This document shows positions 9,216 through 17,831 of a DNA stretch of 64,000 nucleotides, in pieces; position 1 is the stretch's first letter, and each line of letters starts with the position of its first letter. A model generated the notes under the pieces. The model was not told where the DNA came from and ran no database searches. It saw only the letters and a list, made by a program, of their open reading frames with translations. Origin of the DNA: Chitinophaga niabensis. GTDB lineage: Bacteria > Bacteroidota > Bacteroidia > Chitinophagales > Chitinophagaceae. The stretch covers positions 1,674,001-1,738,000 of the forward strand of contig NZ_FSRA01000001.1 in assembly GCF_900129465.1 (NCBI RefSeq), written 5' to 3'. The translations under genes and the position numbers were made by a program.

Positions 9216-11219
9216 TCATTTCCTGATGACCAGGTGTTCCAACGTCGGGTCGTTCAGCATGCGCTGAATTTCACTGCGGCCAATTTCCTGAACCTCTTCA
9301 CGTATCCTCTGGAAATTAAGGTCCACCATTTTCTGATCCACCTGCCTGATGACAGGGATAGGTTTATAGGCAGCTTCCTCTTTATTGATAGCTTCGAAAT
9401 CATTCTGAATCTCGCAATGAAAAGCCTTCAGGGCAATTTTCTGATCAGGGGTATCAGCAACCATACCCACAAATTCTCCGCTGGACAAAGCGGCTATTTT
9501 ACTGGCTGGAACTGCTGATTCCAGCTGCTTGCTCTTTGAGATAGAAGTATCGGCACTGTTAATGGAAAGGCTTTGCCTGTCTTGGTTGATCTTGCCTATT
9601 CTTTCGCTGAGTTGCCGGGCAGAATCCCCTGAAACCTGACCAGATATGATATTTCCGACAGTATTCAGGATCACATCCGCCTGTTCTTTGCCGTAGTCTT
9701 TGCGTAGCTGGCTGGCATCCTGGATACCTAGAAACACACAAACTTTATTACTCCTGCCAGTAGCGATAGTTGGGATTATATCTGTGGTAATGGTGGGAAA
9801 TTCATCCAGTATCAGCGCAGACTTGAGCTTGTTCTTCTGGTTAATGATCTTCAGTATCCTGTTGAGGTATAGGCTCAAAACCGCCCCGTAGGTCTGGATC
9901 TTCTGCGGGTTGTTCCCCATGCAGATGACTTTCGGATGATTGGGATTGTTCAGATCAAGGCTGAAGTCATTCCCGCTCAGGACATAATATAATTGAGGAG
10001 ATGCCAGCCTTGCCAGAGCAATTTTCGCAGAGGCTATCTGCCCCTCCAGCTGCTCCATAACATCGTTGACATATGCCTGGATGAACGGAGAGAGGAGCAC
10101 TGTTATGGTCGGCTCCAGCTGTAAAATTGAGAAGAGCGTATCGTAGTCTAAATTAATTAACTCTATGACATGCGGTAATGTACAGTACCTACCCTCTTGG
10201 TATTTTACCAGGAACCAGATTACCGCAGTAACAAAATTAATTGGCGATTCCACAAAAAAATCCCCACCCTTGGTTTGCCATTGTCTGTTAAGACCAAGGA
10301 GAATGGTACGTGCAGATTCGGCGGCATCAGTAATGTCCGACATGCCAAGCGGATCAAAAACATTGAGCCGGTGTGATCGGGTAAGGTCATCAAAATTGAC
10401 AAACAGGCAATCAGATCTTTTTGATTTGTACCTGTGTTTGTTCTTCAGCCAGTAGTTATAGGCAATAATAGAGAGGTCAGGAAACTTAAAATCATAGATT
10501 AAAGCCGTATAGGGTTCAGCGCCATTCTCTGATTTGCTTAATGCCTGGGAGATACAATGTCTGAGGACAAAGGCCGATTTTCCACTTCCCGGACTGCCCT
10601 GGATGAGCGATGCGCGTGCTGGGCTGACCAGGTTGATCCAGCCATTAAACAATTTCTTTTTATATCGAAACTTGGTTGGCAGATTAATGGAAAACTCATT
10701 GGTGAGCAGCCGCGTCTCCTGCGGAAAGGTTTCCTGGTCGTTGTTAAAAACATCATCGGCCAGGCTATCCTTTATGATCCTGGTGAGCAGTGTTCCCCCG
10801 GTTAACACCAGTATAAAACCTACGGAAGTGATGCAGATGTACAGCCCCGCCTGAATGGTCAGCGGCAACTTAGGGATTAAGATCAGGTAAGCGATGAAAT
10901 ACAGCAGAAGGCCGGTAATGATGTAGGCGAATGCTGTTTTGTAGCCTAACTTTTCATCCTTCCGCCCCTTAACGCCCAGCAGAGACACCAATAATATCCC
11001 CAGGGCAATAAGTTTGGATTTATGAAAAAATGTAAATAATCCTGACCGGGCAATATTACCCAGTAAACGATCTGTGAAGCCTGAAACAAGCCCCCATTCC
11101 TGGAAAGCTCCGTATAGATAGTAGTAAAAATGGATGAGCAGTATCGTGATGCTGATCAACCTTGTCATATCAATTATCTTCCTTAGCGCCTGTTCATTTT
11201 CACCTGTTTGATGTGACAT
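9216..11219 (-). CDS. mobC: MobC, VirD4/TraG-like type IV coupling protein
   Basis: A 667-residue coupling ATPase that brings the relaxase-DNA complex to the conjugation channel at the inner membrane. The N-terminal ~150 residues carry about four membrane helices, including a Tyr-rich first helix (LLIHFYYYLYG). A Walker A motif GSPGSGKS lies at 208-215, followed by the Walker B region ALILDEFPTI and a TraD/TraG-type C-terminal half (VFLGIQDASQLRKDYG). It is the last gene of a minus-strand mobA-mobB-mobC operon, 19 bp after mobB. Length and architecture match the family called MobC in Bacteroidetes elements (not the unrelated small MobC of other plasmids). Confidence 0.93.
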   Translation of the reverse strand: MSHQTGENEQALRKIIDMTRLISITILLIHFYYYLYGAFQEWGLVSGFTDRLLGNIARSGLFTFFHKSKLIALGILLVSLLGVKGRKDEKLGYKTAFAYIITGLLLYFIAYLILIPKLPLTIQAGLYICITSVGFILVLTGGTLLTRIIKDSLADDVFNNDQETFPQETRLLTNEFSINLPTKFRYKKKLFNGWINLVSPARASLIQGSPGSGKSAFVLRHCISQALSKSENGAEPYTALIYDFKFPDLSIIAYNYWLKNKHRYKSKRSDCLFVNFDDLTRSHRLNVFDPLGMSDITDAAESARTILLGLNRQWQTKGGDFFVESPINFVTAVIWFLVKYQEGRYCTLPHVIELINLDYDTLFSILQLEPTITVLLSPFIQAYVNDVMEQLEGQIASAKIALARLASPQLYYVLSGNDFSLDLNNPNHPKVICMGNNPQKIQTYGAVLSLYLNRILKIINQKNKLKSALILDEFPTITTDIIPTIATGRSNKVCVFLGIQDASQLRKDYGKEQADVILNTVGNIISGQVSGDSARQLSERIGKINQDRQSLSINSADTSISKSKQLESAVPASKIAALSSGEFVGMVADTPDQKIALKAFHCEIQNDFEAINKEEAAYKPIPVIRQVDQKMVDLNFQRIREEVQEIGRSEIQRMLNDPTLEHLVIRK

Positions 11220-11238
11220 AATCTTTCATGGTTAAGTG

Positions 11239-12582
11239 TTATTCATTCTGTTTTTTCTTCATTTTCTTCTTTTTAGCGCGGAGTGGATAAGGAATAGGTT
11301 CGTCGGCATTTTCTGATCTAAACAGAATGTCAACGATACCTTCAGTGTGAGTTGAAGTGGAAGGAAACGATGGGAGATGATTGTGAGAATCTGGATTTTC
11401 TTTCTGTGGGAATGGGAATATTATTCGTGGGTTTGGGTCTTTGATGGTGAGCTTTTCGCGACTGATATTGCCAGTATTCAATCGTTCAGAAATAGCTTTA
11501 GCACTATAGTCCGGTCCTAGTTTACGGCCATTGAAGACACATTTTTTTTCATGATCGATGAAAGTAATGCCGTATACAAAACCATTTTCATTAATGCGTG
11601 GAATGAGTTGCACAGCATCCCTTTTTAAAGCGGATTGCAGGTCGTCAAGGGTTTTGACGGACTTACTTTTCAGGGCAAAATCAATGATACTTCTAAGCCT
11701 TGTTTTGTGTGTATTTCTGGCTGTCGCGTTGATCAAAAATCTTTTTTCAAGGAATTTTAGGGTAGGTTTACTATGAAAAATACTGGCTTTGATTGGAATA
11801 CCAGCAGGCTTTCCTTCTCTATCCAGCAAACGATATTGAAGCCCTTTATATCGCTTTAGCCGGGAGCCTTCAGCTCCAGTTTCGGCGCAAACACCGCCAA
11901 GGCTAAGTACTGCATTGAGTTCACCTATGCTGGCATATTTGTACTTTAGAATCACATGCTCCAGTGTGTTTGCTATCGTTCTATAAGTCTCAGATTTACC
12001 ATAAACACCCTTCTGGAAACTTTGTGGCTTTGGTAGAAAATGTTCCTTCAGGCTGCTTTTGTGCTGTTCGGCAGGTGTTAAGCCATGCCTGTTTTCTATC
12101 TCCTTCCTGATGACCTCAGACCGGTAAAAGTTACCCTGAGTTTCAATCCTGTCACCATTATGGTCTACTTTGACGGTTACGATATGCAGATGTGGATGAC
12201 CCGCATCGAAGTGGCGATAGACCAGATACGGCTGGTTGCCGTAGCCCATGCCGTCCATATATTCTTCCGCAATAACAGACATCTGCTGATCTGTAAGGCT
12301 ATCTTTATTGGAAAAATTAAGAGAGATATGAATGCTGTTGTTGGTTACTCCGGTATTGCGTTCAGCGAGTTTCAGCAGCATATTGATCCTATGACCTTCC
12401 TTCATAGCAGAGAGATCCATTGGATAGTTCACCGCATGGAGCAAGCAGGCCGCTGGCATCATTTCCACTTTTTTACCGGGTAAGATTACCTGACCGGGAA
12501 CAGGAATTAGAACCTTAAGTTTGTTCTCATTATAGTGAAAGGCACGCCTGATGGAATAGCCGGGTGTTATTCTTGCAACCAT
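11239..12582 (-). CDS. mobB: MobB relaxase
   Basis: A 447-residue relaxase/mobilisation nuclease of the MOBP-like Bacteroidetes type. The metal-binding three-histidine motif is HFDAGHPHLHIV (His124 with His129, His131 and His133). The N-terminal segment GYSIRRAFHYNENK has a candidate catalytic Tyr (Tyr9 or Tyr17). A basic C-terminal tail (LRAKKKKMKKKQNE) could help binding to DNA or to the coupling protein. The enzyme nicks oriT and stays covalently attached to the transferred strand. It overlaps the end of mobA by 16 nt, indicating coupled translation, and is followed by mobC. Confidence 0.92.
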   Translation of the reverse strand: MVARITPGYSIRRAFHYNENKLKVLIPVPGQVILPGKKVEMMPAACLLHAVNYPMDLSAMKEGHRINMLLKLAERNTGVTNNSIHISLNFSNKDSLTDQQMSVIAEEYMDGMGYGNQPYLVYRHFDAGHPHLHIVTVKVDHNGDRIETQGNFYRSEVIRKEIENRHGLTPAEQHKSSLKEHFLPKPQSFQKGVYGKSETYRTIANTLEHVILKYKYASIGELNAVLSLGGVCAETGAEGSRLKRYKGLQYRLLDREGKPAGIPIKASIFHSKPTLKFLEKRFLINATARNTHKTRLRSIIDFALKSKSVKTLDDLQSALKRDAVQLIPRINENGFVYGITFIDHEKKCVFNGRKLGPDYSAKAISERLNTGNISREKLTIKDPNPRIIFPFPQKENPDSHNHLPSFPSTSTHTEGIVDILFRSENADEPIPYPLRAKKKKMKKKQNE

Positions 12583-12962
12583 GTAGAAGCTGTTTGATTC
12601 ATAAAATCCTTCATGGTTTCAATATCCTTCAGGAGCTTGCGGCGGTCAAGTTCGTAGATGGTCAGCCACTTTTGAAATTGTTCTGGATGCTGTAGGGTAT
12701 GGAGTTTATGGACAGCCTGGTTAAAGTTGTTCCCAATCCCGTTCAGGTCTTTCTGGAGCTTGGAAAACTCTGTGATCAGGGATTCTACACTGAGGTTACG
12801 GGTGCCTTTGATCATGGCTTTTCCCAATAAAATCTTGCGGCTGTAAACACTGATCTTGCGTTCTGTAGTCTTTTTAAAAGCTGTCTGAAGCTGGTTATAC
12901 TCTGTTTCTGAAAGCCGCAGATGCAGCCATTTGTTCTTGTTCTCTTTCTTCATCCTATCCAT
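12567..12962 (-). CDS. mobA: MobA, relaxosome accessory protein
   Basis: A small basic protein starting MDRMKKENKNKWLHLRLSE. The N-terminus (KWLHLRLSETEYNQLQ) resembles a ribbon-helix-helix DNA-binding segment, and the C-terminal half is helical (ESLITEFSKLQKDLNGIGNNFNQ has the LNGIGNNFNQ-like motif common in relaxosome accessory proteins). It probably binds oriT and helps MobB nick. The frame extends upstream to 13040, but those residues run through a double inverted repeat that looks like oriT, so the start at 12962 (or the Met at 12953) is preferred. It overlaps mobB by 16 nt. Confidence 0.85.
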   Translation of the reverse strand: MDRMKKENKNKWLHLRLSETEYNQLQTAFKKTTERKISVYSRKILLGKAMIKGTRNLSVESLITEFSKLQKDLNGIGNNFNQAVHKLHTLQHPEQFQKWLTIYELDRRKLLKDIETMKDFMNQTASTWLQE

Positions 12963-12994
12963 CTTCACCGTTGAACAATGTTCTCTTTCTTCAA

Positions 12995-13055
12995 ACCGCC
13001 CCGACTTCGGAGGGTGGCGGTAAAATAGCTTGTGATACAAGCTGATATCTTGCCG
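12995..13055. other. Candidate origin of transfer (oriT)
   Basis: Just upstream of mobA lie two adjacent inverted repeats: ACCGCC (12995-13000) with GGCGGT (13016-13021), and AGCTTGT-gat-ACAAGCT (13027-13043). A stretch GATATCTTGCCG follows at 13044-13055. ATCTTG/C (13047-13053) differs by one base from the ATCCTG/C nick consensus of IncP-like MOBP systems. The position next to mobA and the repeat-then-nic order are typical of oriT. The assignment is inference. Confidence 0.5.
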
Positions 13056-13123
13056 TATTCGCTACAGCGGAATGCCCTTATCTATTTTAATGAGATACTA
13101 TGGGAGCCGCTGAATAATAGCTG

Positions 13124-14044
13124 TTATCTGCGCAGACGCTTTCTTTGCTTCAGGGCACCGCCGGTTTTTATATGCCAGTCATTAAAATCATCGTATCCTT
13201 TATATAGCGCCCGTTTGTCTTTGTAACCTAGGTTAAGGGCGATGGCCTGACGGGTATAATCATCACCACCTTTGCCATGGTCCAGGTAGAGGTCTTTGGT
13301 TTCATGCAGATCCATAAATGCCCTGGCTCTGGTAAACATGCCCAGGCAATTCCAGATGCAGAAGTTGGCTCTCATTTCGGGCCTGCCTTTGTAGATGGTT
13401 GCATAACTAAGGAAATTGAAAAAACCTTCAAAAGCCACCACTTTTTTGTATCCTTTATCAATGGTGGTGAAATCCATGGGCTGAACACCGCTTTTCATAA
13501 AGGGGTTACGAATGGCCCAGCCGTCTGAATTATTTTTAAAGCCAATTCCGTAATATGTGTTTTCACCAATCCTGTAGGTTACCTCCTGACAGTATTCTTT
13601 TGCCACCTTCGGATCAATCATGCGTTTCTCCAGATATCGCATTAAGGAGGAAGACTTTATCGGGTCAACGGTTAAAATCTCAGAATGGTTCCTTGCAACA
13701 GCAGGCGGCGGCGTATATAACTTAACCGGCTGGGGAGAAGAAAGAACATCCTTTTTGAAGCGTTCCAGAAATTCCTCGATGGTATTGCATTTGTGGTATA
13801 GCTTTCCGAAATCAACTAAGGTCCCACCTTCCCAAGAAATGAAATCAAACCAGGTGTTCTTTTGTAGATTTACTTTAAATGAAGGATCTGTGTCAGGCGG
13901 GTTTAATGGGGAATTAAACCAGTAATCATTCCCTTTGCTTTTTTTAGGGTCTGGATAGAAACCAAGCTTCGCCAGATAATCGACCATATCGTATGAATTG
14001 GCTTCCGCACAATTCATTGTTTTCCTGTTTACCTTAATTCTCAT
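13124..14044 (-). CDS. Toprim/primase-like protein of conjugative elements
   Basis: About 306 residues. The N-terminal part (DMVDYLAKLGFYPDPKKSKGNDYWFNSPL and later NTWFDFISWEGGTLVDFGKLY) has the layout of a CHC2-type primase zinc-binding domain but lacks the zinc ligands. The C-terminal half has a toprim-like core: VVAFEGFFNFLSY (the Glu-containing first strand) and DLYLDHGKGGDDYT (the DxD-like loop, here with His and Gly in place of the usual acidic pattern). Such proteins lie next to mob genes in Bacteroidetes elements and may prime synthesis of the transferred strand. A GTG at 14056 is an alternative start; the ATG at 14044 was chosen. Confidence 0.8.
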   Translation of the reverse strand: MRIKVNRKTMNCAEANSYDMVDYLAKLGFYPDPKKSKGNDYWFNSPLNPPDTDPSFKVNLQKNTWFDFISWEGGTLVDFGKLYHKCNTIEEFLERFKKDVLSSPQPVKLYTPPPAVARNHSEILTVDPIKSSSLMRYLEKRMIDPKVAKEYCQEVTYRIGENTYYGIGFKNNSDGWAIRNPFMKSGVQPMDFTTIDKGYKKVVAFEGFFNFLSYATIYKGRPEMRANFCIWNCLGMFTRARAFMDLHETKDLYLDHGKGGDDYTRQAIALNLGYKDKRALYKGYDDFNDWHIKTGGALKQRKRLRR

Positions 14045-14182
14045 ATTCAATTTCACATTTACAGTGATACAAATTTAAAGTTCTGATTGCCAAAAACCTT
14101 GACCACAAGCATTTTGCAATAGGTGAAGCTAGATGCAAAAATCTATTTTTGGGGATGAAAAGTTGAATATAAACCTGAGTGT

Positions 14183-14464
14183 ATGACAAGAGAAGAGATT
14201 GGATGGCTGTATGATACAGTCGTGAGTATTCCGGGGATGGAACTGAAGCTAAAACTGACGACGCAACCCAGCAGGAAACTGGTACTGATTCTTAGCCAGA
14301 TCATTGACCAGGCGGTTGCCAGGAAGAAGGGAGAAGGAACGGATCTATTAAGCTTCCTTCCTGAAGAGGCAGAAGCACTTAAAGAACTCAGCAAGGAATT
14401 TCTGGAAAAGGCAGAACTCACCGGGCTTGCGCAAAAGCTAAAAGGCCTGCCAGGACAGAAGTAA
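14183..14464 (+). CDS. Small hypothetical element protein
   Basis: A 93-residue, highly charged, probably all-helical protein (MTREEIGWLYDTVVSIPGMELKL..., ending KGLPGQK). There is no signal peptide or membrane helix. It is divergent from the primase-like gene and ends right before a strong hairpin terminator, which supports it being a real transcription unit. I recall similar short proteins in Bacteroidetes elements but no function is known to me. Confidence 0.6.
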   Translation: MTREEIGWLYDTVVSIPGMELKLKLTTQPSRKLVLILSQIIDQAVARKKGEGTDLLSFLPEEAEALKELSKEFLEKAELTGLAQKLKGLPGQK

Positions 14465-14472
14465 AAAAAGAA

Positions 14473-14502
14473 AAAGCCGCTTGCACAAAAACAAGCGGCT
14501 TT
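14473..14502. terminator. Terminator after the 93-residue gene
   Basis: Perfect 11-bp inverted repeat AAAGCCGCTTG (14473-14483) and CAAGCGGCTTT (14492-14502) with an 8-nt loop, 8 nt after the stop codon. The T-run is short, while an A-run lies on the other side, so it may also act on the minus strand. Confidence 0.8.
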
Positions 14503-14564
14503 ACAATTTCATAGCTAAAGTATAAAAGAAAAGAGCTAAATGAAAAAAACAAAGCTATATGGGA

Positions 14565-14611
14565 GGCGGCAAAAGCTGGATTCGAGGAACGAGAATACGG
14601 CTTTTGCCGCC
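14565..14611. repeat. Long-armed inverted repeat
   Basis: Perfect 12-bp arms GGCGGCAAAAGC (14565-14576) and GCTTTTGCCGCC (14600-14611) with a 23-nt loop. No T-run follows. It lies in a noncoding gap, so a protein-binding site, small RNA or replication/transfer signal are all possible. Confidence 0.6.
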
Positions 14612-14673
14612 GGGAAAGAAACGCGGCACAATTGCCATTTTTTAATCATTATTTTAGCTTTGTCTCGGGTTGT

Positions 14674-14922
14674 CTACTTACTGATAAAATAAAGAATAAT
14701 CAGGTAAGCCCCTCCAACAAACAATAGCAAGCTTAACAAACTTATTAGAACTTCACTTTTTTGTTTAATATACTTCTGCTCATATGTACTAAACTGCTGC
14801 ACGCCTGCACCGTTCCTGCGATTAAACCGCCTGCGTTTGACTAAATGACGTAAAAGCCAGCTTGCTATAATACAGATGACACCCAATATCAATACTACAA
14901 CCGGTTCTTTTAAAAATTCCAT
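14674..14922 (-). CDS. Small two-TM membrane protein
   Basis: An 82-residue protein with two hydrophobic helices (PVVVLILGVICIIASWLL and a C-terminal LISLLSLLLFVGGAYLIILYF) separated by a basic loop (RRFNRRN and an EQKYIKQK stretch). It has no family that I recognise. It is alone on the minus strand between two noncoding stretches in the element backbone. Confidence 0.55.
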   Translation of the reverse strand: MEFLKEPVVVLILGVICIIASWLLRHLVKRRRFNRRNGAGVQQFSTYEQKYIKQKSEVLISLLSLLLFVGGAYLIILYFISK

Positions 14923-15031
14923 GACATTACTTATTAAGGGTTTACAACATCAGATACACCAAAGTGTAACAGTTAAATAATAATATATGTTTAAGTCAGG
15001 GAGGCGGGCCTCCCTGAAAGGATAATTAAGT

Positions 15032-16075
15032 TTAAAAATCGTTCCACTTTTCAAAATCTTTGCAAAGGTCAAAAGCTCTTTGCGCTTTAACCTGTGCGGC
15101 ACCACCGTAAAGAATGGATTTTAGTTTTTCCTCGGAACTTTTGAAAGTCTTTACATTTTGGAAATAGCCCGTTACGGCATTGAATGCACCAAACAAAGTA
15201 CCTTTTGTTGTTTCCATCTGCTGCGCATGGTCTTCAAAGTGGTAATTCAGAACCTGGTCGCAAACATTTATAAACTGACTGCTAAAATTCTCTTCATCCT
15301 GTTTTACGCTTTCCAAGGTTTCAGGATTGGGCGCCATTGCCATTTTGATAAGTTTCTTTAGCTGCTTATCAGAAATGCGAATCTTTGCCCAGCGGCTGAA
15401 TATCTCCTTATAGGCCGCAGACACTTCAGCGGATTTTGTCAATACCCTCCGGGCATCCTCTAAACGGGTTTCCATATTCTCCGTATGCCGGATGCTGATC
15501 AGGTTGCTACAGTTTTTAATAGCCGCATTCAACGTATTGCTGCATGTAATTCGGATAGGTGTAATTCCTAAAACCAGCCCGTTACCATCGTGGGAGGCCT
15601 TTAGAAACAGATAATTCAGAATATCGTCATTCCTGCCAATAGTGATATGATCAGGAAGAACGGCAGTTATAAAAATTTGTTCCCCGTTGCCTAATGCCCC
15701 GGCAGTTTCATAACGAACACCTTCACCTGCAAGGGTGTCCATGAAGTTGAACGCTTCAATGTTCTGGAATACCTTGTATTTACTACCAACAACACCCAAG
15801 ACCTGATCTGTATCAGTCCTTACGGTAGCAAAATAGTCGGGAACTTCTATTTCAGGGATTAATGTATCCTTTTCAAGGTTTCCGCGGTTGTTCTCGGTAT
15901 CAAAGGTAAACAAAGGGCGCTTTTCAACTGTAAAATCCAATTGTGCATGACTGATTGCCTCCGCGCTAGTGGGATAGTCAGCGATGACCTGCCCAAGTCC
16001 ACCCCAAGCAGGATCTTTTACAGCGAACAAACTGTATTTTTGCGTCTTTTCGTTGAAATTTATATTATGTCCCAT
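15032..16075 (-). CDS. DUF932 domain protein (phage/plasmid-like)
   Basis: A 347-residue protein matching the DUF932 family, seen on phages, plasmids and conjugative elements. Family-like stretches include VGSKYKVFQNIEAFNFMDTL, GEQIFITAVLP and ITPIRITCSNTLNAAI. The biochemical role is unknown; a DNA-related or anti-host function has been supposed for the family. The gene lies downstream of the 159-residue basic protein gene on the same strand, with a hairpin between them, and belongs to the maintenance module of the element. Confidence 0.87.
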   Translation of the reverse strand: MGHNINFNEKTQKYSLFAVKDPAWGGLGQVIADYPTSAEAISHAQLDFTVEKRPLFTFDTENNRGNLEKDTLIPEIEVPDYFATVRTDTDQVLGVVGSKYKVFQNIEAFNFMDTLAGEGVRYETAGALGNGEQIFITAVLPDHITIGRNDDILNYLFLKASHDGNGLVLGITPIRITCSNTLNAAIKNCSNLISIRHTENMETRLEDARRVLTKSAEVSAAYKEIFSRWAKIRISDKQLKKLIKMAMAPNPETLESVKQDEENFSSQFINVCDQVLNYHFEDHAQQMETTKGTLFGAFNAVTGYFQNVKTFKSSEEKLKSILYGGAAQVKAQRAFDLCKDFEKWNDF

Positions 16076-16100
16076 ATTAATTATATTAAGATTAAAAAAA

Positions 16101-16124
16101 TGCCCCTGCAGGGATGCAGGGGCA
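16101..16124 (-). terminator. Terminator/attenuator between two element genes
   Basis: Perfect 10-bp repeat TGCCCCTGCA-ggga-TGCAGGGGCA. Read on the minus strand it is followed by TTTTTTT, directly after the 159-residue gene and before the DUF932 gene. It should lower or separate DUF932 transcription. Confidence 0.75.
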
Positions 16125-16132
16125 ATGTTTAA

Positions 16133-16612
16133 TTATGCTGCCGGAAGTACAATTTCGGCTTCAATCTCACCAAGCTTGTCTACACAAAGATTGCGTGTAA
16201 ACAAGGCTACCTTTTGAACCAACTTTGGGTTACGGGTAAAGAACTCATTTCCCTTGCTGTCCTTAATGGTGACAGTACAACCGGTATAATAGTTTTCCTT
16301 GTCATGATCAACATTGTCTTTCAGGTTGAACGTGAATTTATCGAACCTGTTGATCGTCTCAGTTAGCGCCCTGCGGTGAACTACACGAGTGTACAGGTCT
16401 TGTACTATATTTTCCGTTGCATCTACGTTTCGCACCACAACATTGCGTTTCAGTTCAGCTTTGGATTTTTCCGCTGGTGCCGGTACTTTTGCGGGTTCCT
16501 CTGCTTTTACAACTTTCATTGCGGGCGCGGAGTTGTTTTGCACTGCTTGTTTTGTTCCGGTTTGAGTTGCTGCTACTTTAGCGGCTGCTCCTGTTTTTGC
16601 TGTTTTTTTCAT
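16133..16612 (-). CDS. Element-backbone hypothetical protein with Ala/Lys-rich N-terminus
   Basis: 159 residues. The first ~55 are low-complexity, Lys/Ala/Pro-rich and probably disordered (MKKTAKTGAAAKVAATQTG). Residues ~58-159 form a compact domain (VRNVDATENIVQDLYTRVV, FTFNLKDN, NYYTGCTVTIKDSKGNEFF, EIEAEIVLP). It is the gene before DUF932 on the same strand, a pairing I recall from other Bacteroidetes elements. A basic disordered tail plus a small domain would suit a DNA-binding protein, but no known fold is evident. Confidence 0.65.
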   Translation of the reverse strand: MKKTAKTGAAAKVAATQTGTKQAVQNNSAPAMKVVKAEEPAKVPAPAEKSKAELKRNVVVRNVDATENIVQDLYTRVVHRRALTETINRFDKFTFNLKDNVDHDKENYYTGCTVTIKDSKGNEFFTRNPKLVQKVALFTRNLCVDKLGEIEAEIVLPAA

Positions 16613-17034
16613 TTTGTTTTGTTTTTTTTGTTAAAAAATTTTTTCTTTTTTCCCCAGCCCCCACCTGGAAGATCTTCTCCCATGGCGGGCCGGTTATTAG
16701 AATGCTACATAAAATACTTGGGCGAATATGTGCTGATAAATGCCCCCCTTTACGGGGGGTGAACGGCGGGATTGAGGCGTAGCCCCTGCCGTTCATTTAA
16801 GGAAGCACTTTTCGCACAAGTGTTTTATGTTTGCAGCACTACATACCGGTCTGCCTGGGACGAATACCAGCCAGGGGGCGGGGAAAAAAGAAACCCTTTT
16901 GAGTGGAAAGAATAAGGGCTATGAAAAAAATAAAAAGCAGCAGTGCAAGTGATAATAGCTTGTGTTATACAAAGGCCTATCAGAAAAGAGCTGGATATTG
17001 TTAGGAGAAGCGACCTTTCAGTATTAAAACAAAA
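16613..17034. other. Structured noncoding region
   Basis: A gene-free stretch with several stacked inverted repeats: CCCCCC-tttac-GGGGGG (16743-16759), TGAACGGC (16760-16767) with GCCGTTCA (16788-16795), and GCACTT (16805-16810) with AAGTGT (16818-16823). The first part next to 16612 is a T-rich promoter-like region for the minus-strand gene. The packed hairpins suggest a structured RNA, a regulatory leader, or a replication/transfer origin. Short frames through it look like shadows. Confidence 0.5.
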
Positions 17035-17058
17035 AAACCTGCCGGTAAAAGCAGGTTT
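17035..17058. terminator. Hairpin terminator
   Basis: AAACCTGC (17035-17042) and GCAGGTTT (17051-17058) form a perfect 8-bp stem with an 8-nt loop. A-rich sequence lies upstream, so on the minus strand it would end transcription of the gene at 17141-17656. It could equally close a plus-strand transcript from the structured region. Confidence 0.6.
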
Positions 17059-17140
17059 GTGAACTCAAAAAATTGGCAATCGGGTTATTATGGTAAAACT
17101 TGATTAACTGTCATTACCATCTGACCATGATATTTATAGT

Positions 17141-17656
17141 TTAAAATATGGAACTATCTCTGAACCCCTGTTCATACATATCATTCCAGAATTGCTCTGG
17201 CCTGGTACGAACGATGGTTTTCAGAATATCAATCCCTAGTTTGTGCTCCTTCATGTGGTTGCGCGCTGTCCACCTCAATCCGGTGGAGGCATATTCCTTT
17301 TCCAGCTTTTCTAAATCGTCGTTTAGCAAACCCAATAATGTCAAAGCCGATTCCTGAAGAAGCAGAAACGATGAAGTCAGGGTACTTGCGGGAGATCCTA
17401 CTTCGACGCAGCAGATTGTTTGTTTGTGATGTTTCAGAACTGTGCTGAAGGTACTGTGGCAGTAAATCCAATTTACCAGGTTGAGGGATCGTTCATAAAA
17501 ATACTTTATGCCAATCGCCTTATTTCCCATAGATTTCAGCGCTGCCTTATAGTCAAAGCTATCTCTGGACTTCTGAAGCTGAAAAGCAAATTCGCGGGTA
17601 GCCTGTAAAACGCCTATTTTCTCCTGAAGGAAGAGTATGTTAACTCCTGCTTTCAT
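17141..17656 (-). CDS. Hypothetical protein, helical
   Basis: 171 residues, predicted largely alpha-helical, with no signal peptide or membrane helix. Phrases such as GNKAIGIKYFYERSLNLVNW and LLLQESALTLLGLLNDDLEKLEKEY suggest amphipathic helices. I do not recognise a family. It is the first of a run of minus-strand cargo genes with no known function and has its own terminator-like hairpin downstream. Confidence 0.55.
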   Translation of the reverse strand: MKAGVNILFLQEKIGVLQATREFAFQLQKSRDSFDYKAALKSMGNKAIGIKYFYERSLNLVNWIYCHSTFSTVLKHHKQTICCVEVGSPASTLTSSFLLLQESALTLLGLLNDDLEKLEKEYASTGLRWTARNHMKEHKLGIDILKTIVRTRPEQFWNDMYEQGFRDSSIF

Positions 17657-17831
17657 ATGATCATCTTTATAAGCTATCTAATTTTACAAAGTACATATCT
17701 ATGGTCGTCATGAAGGGATTTAATGACCTCTGCCAGTTCCATAAGTTCCTCGTCTACTTTGGGATCGATGGCATCAGTTTCCCCTTCTTCGTCTCCTTAT
17801 CTGTGACAGGTGGCACATTCCTGACATCAAA

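Noticed and set aside
12963..13040. N-terminal extension of MobA
   Set aside because: The extra residues lie on a double inverted repeat and nick-like sequence; a later Met gives the usual start of the family.
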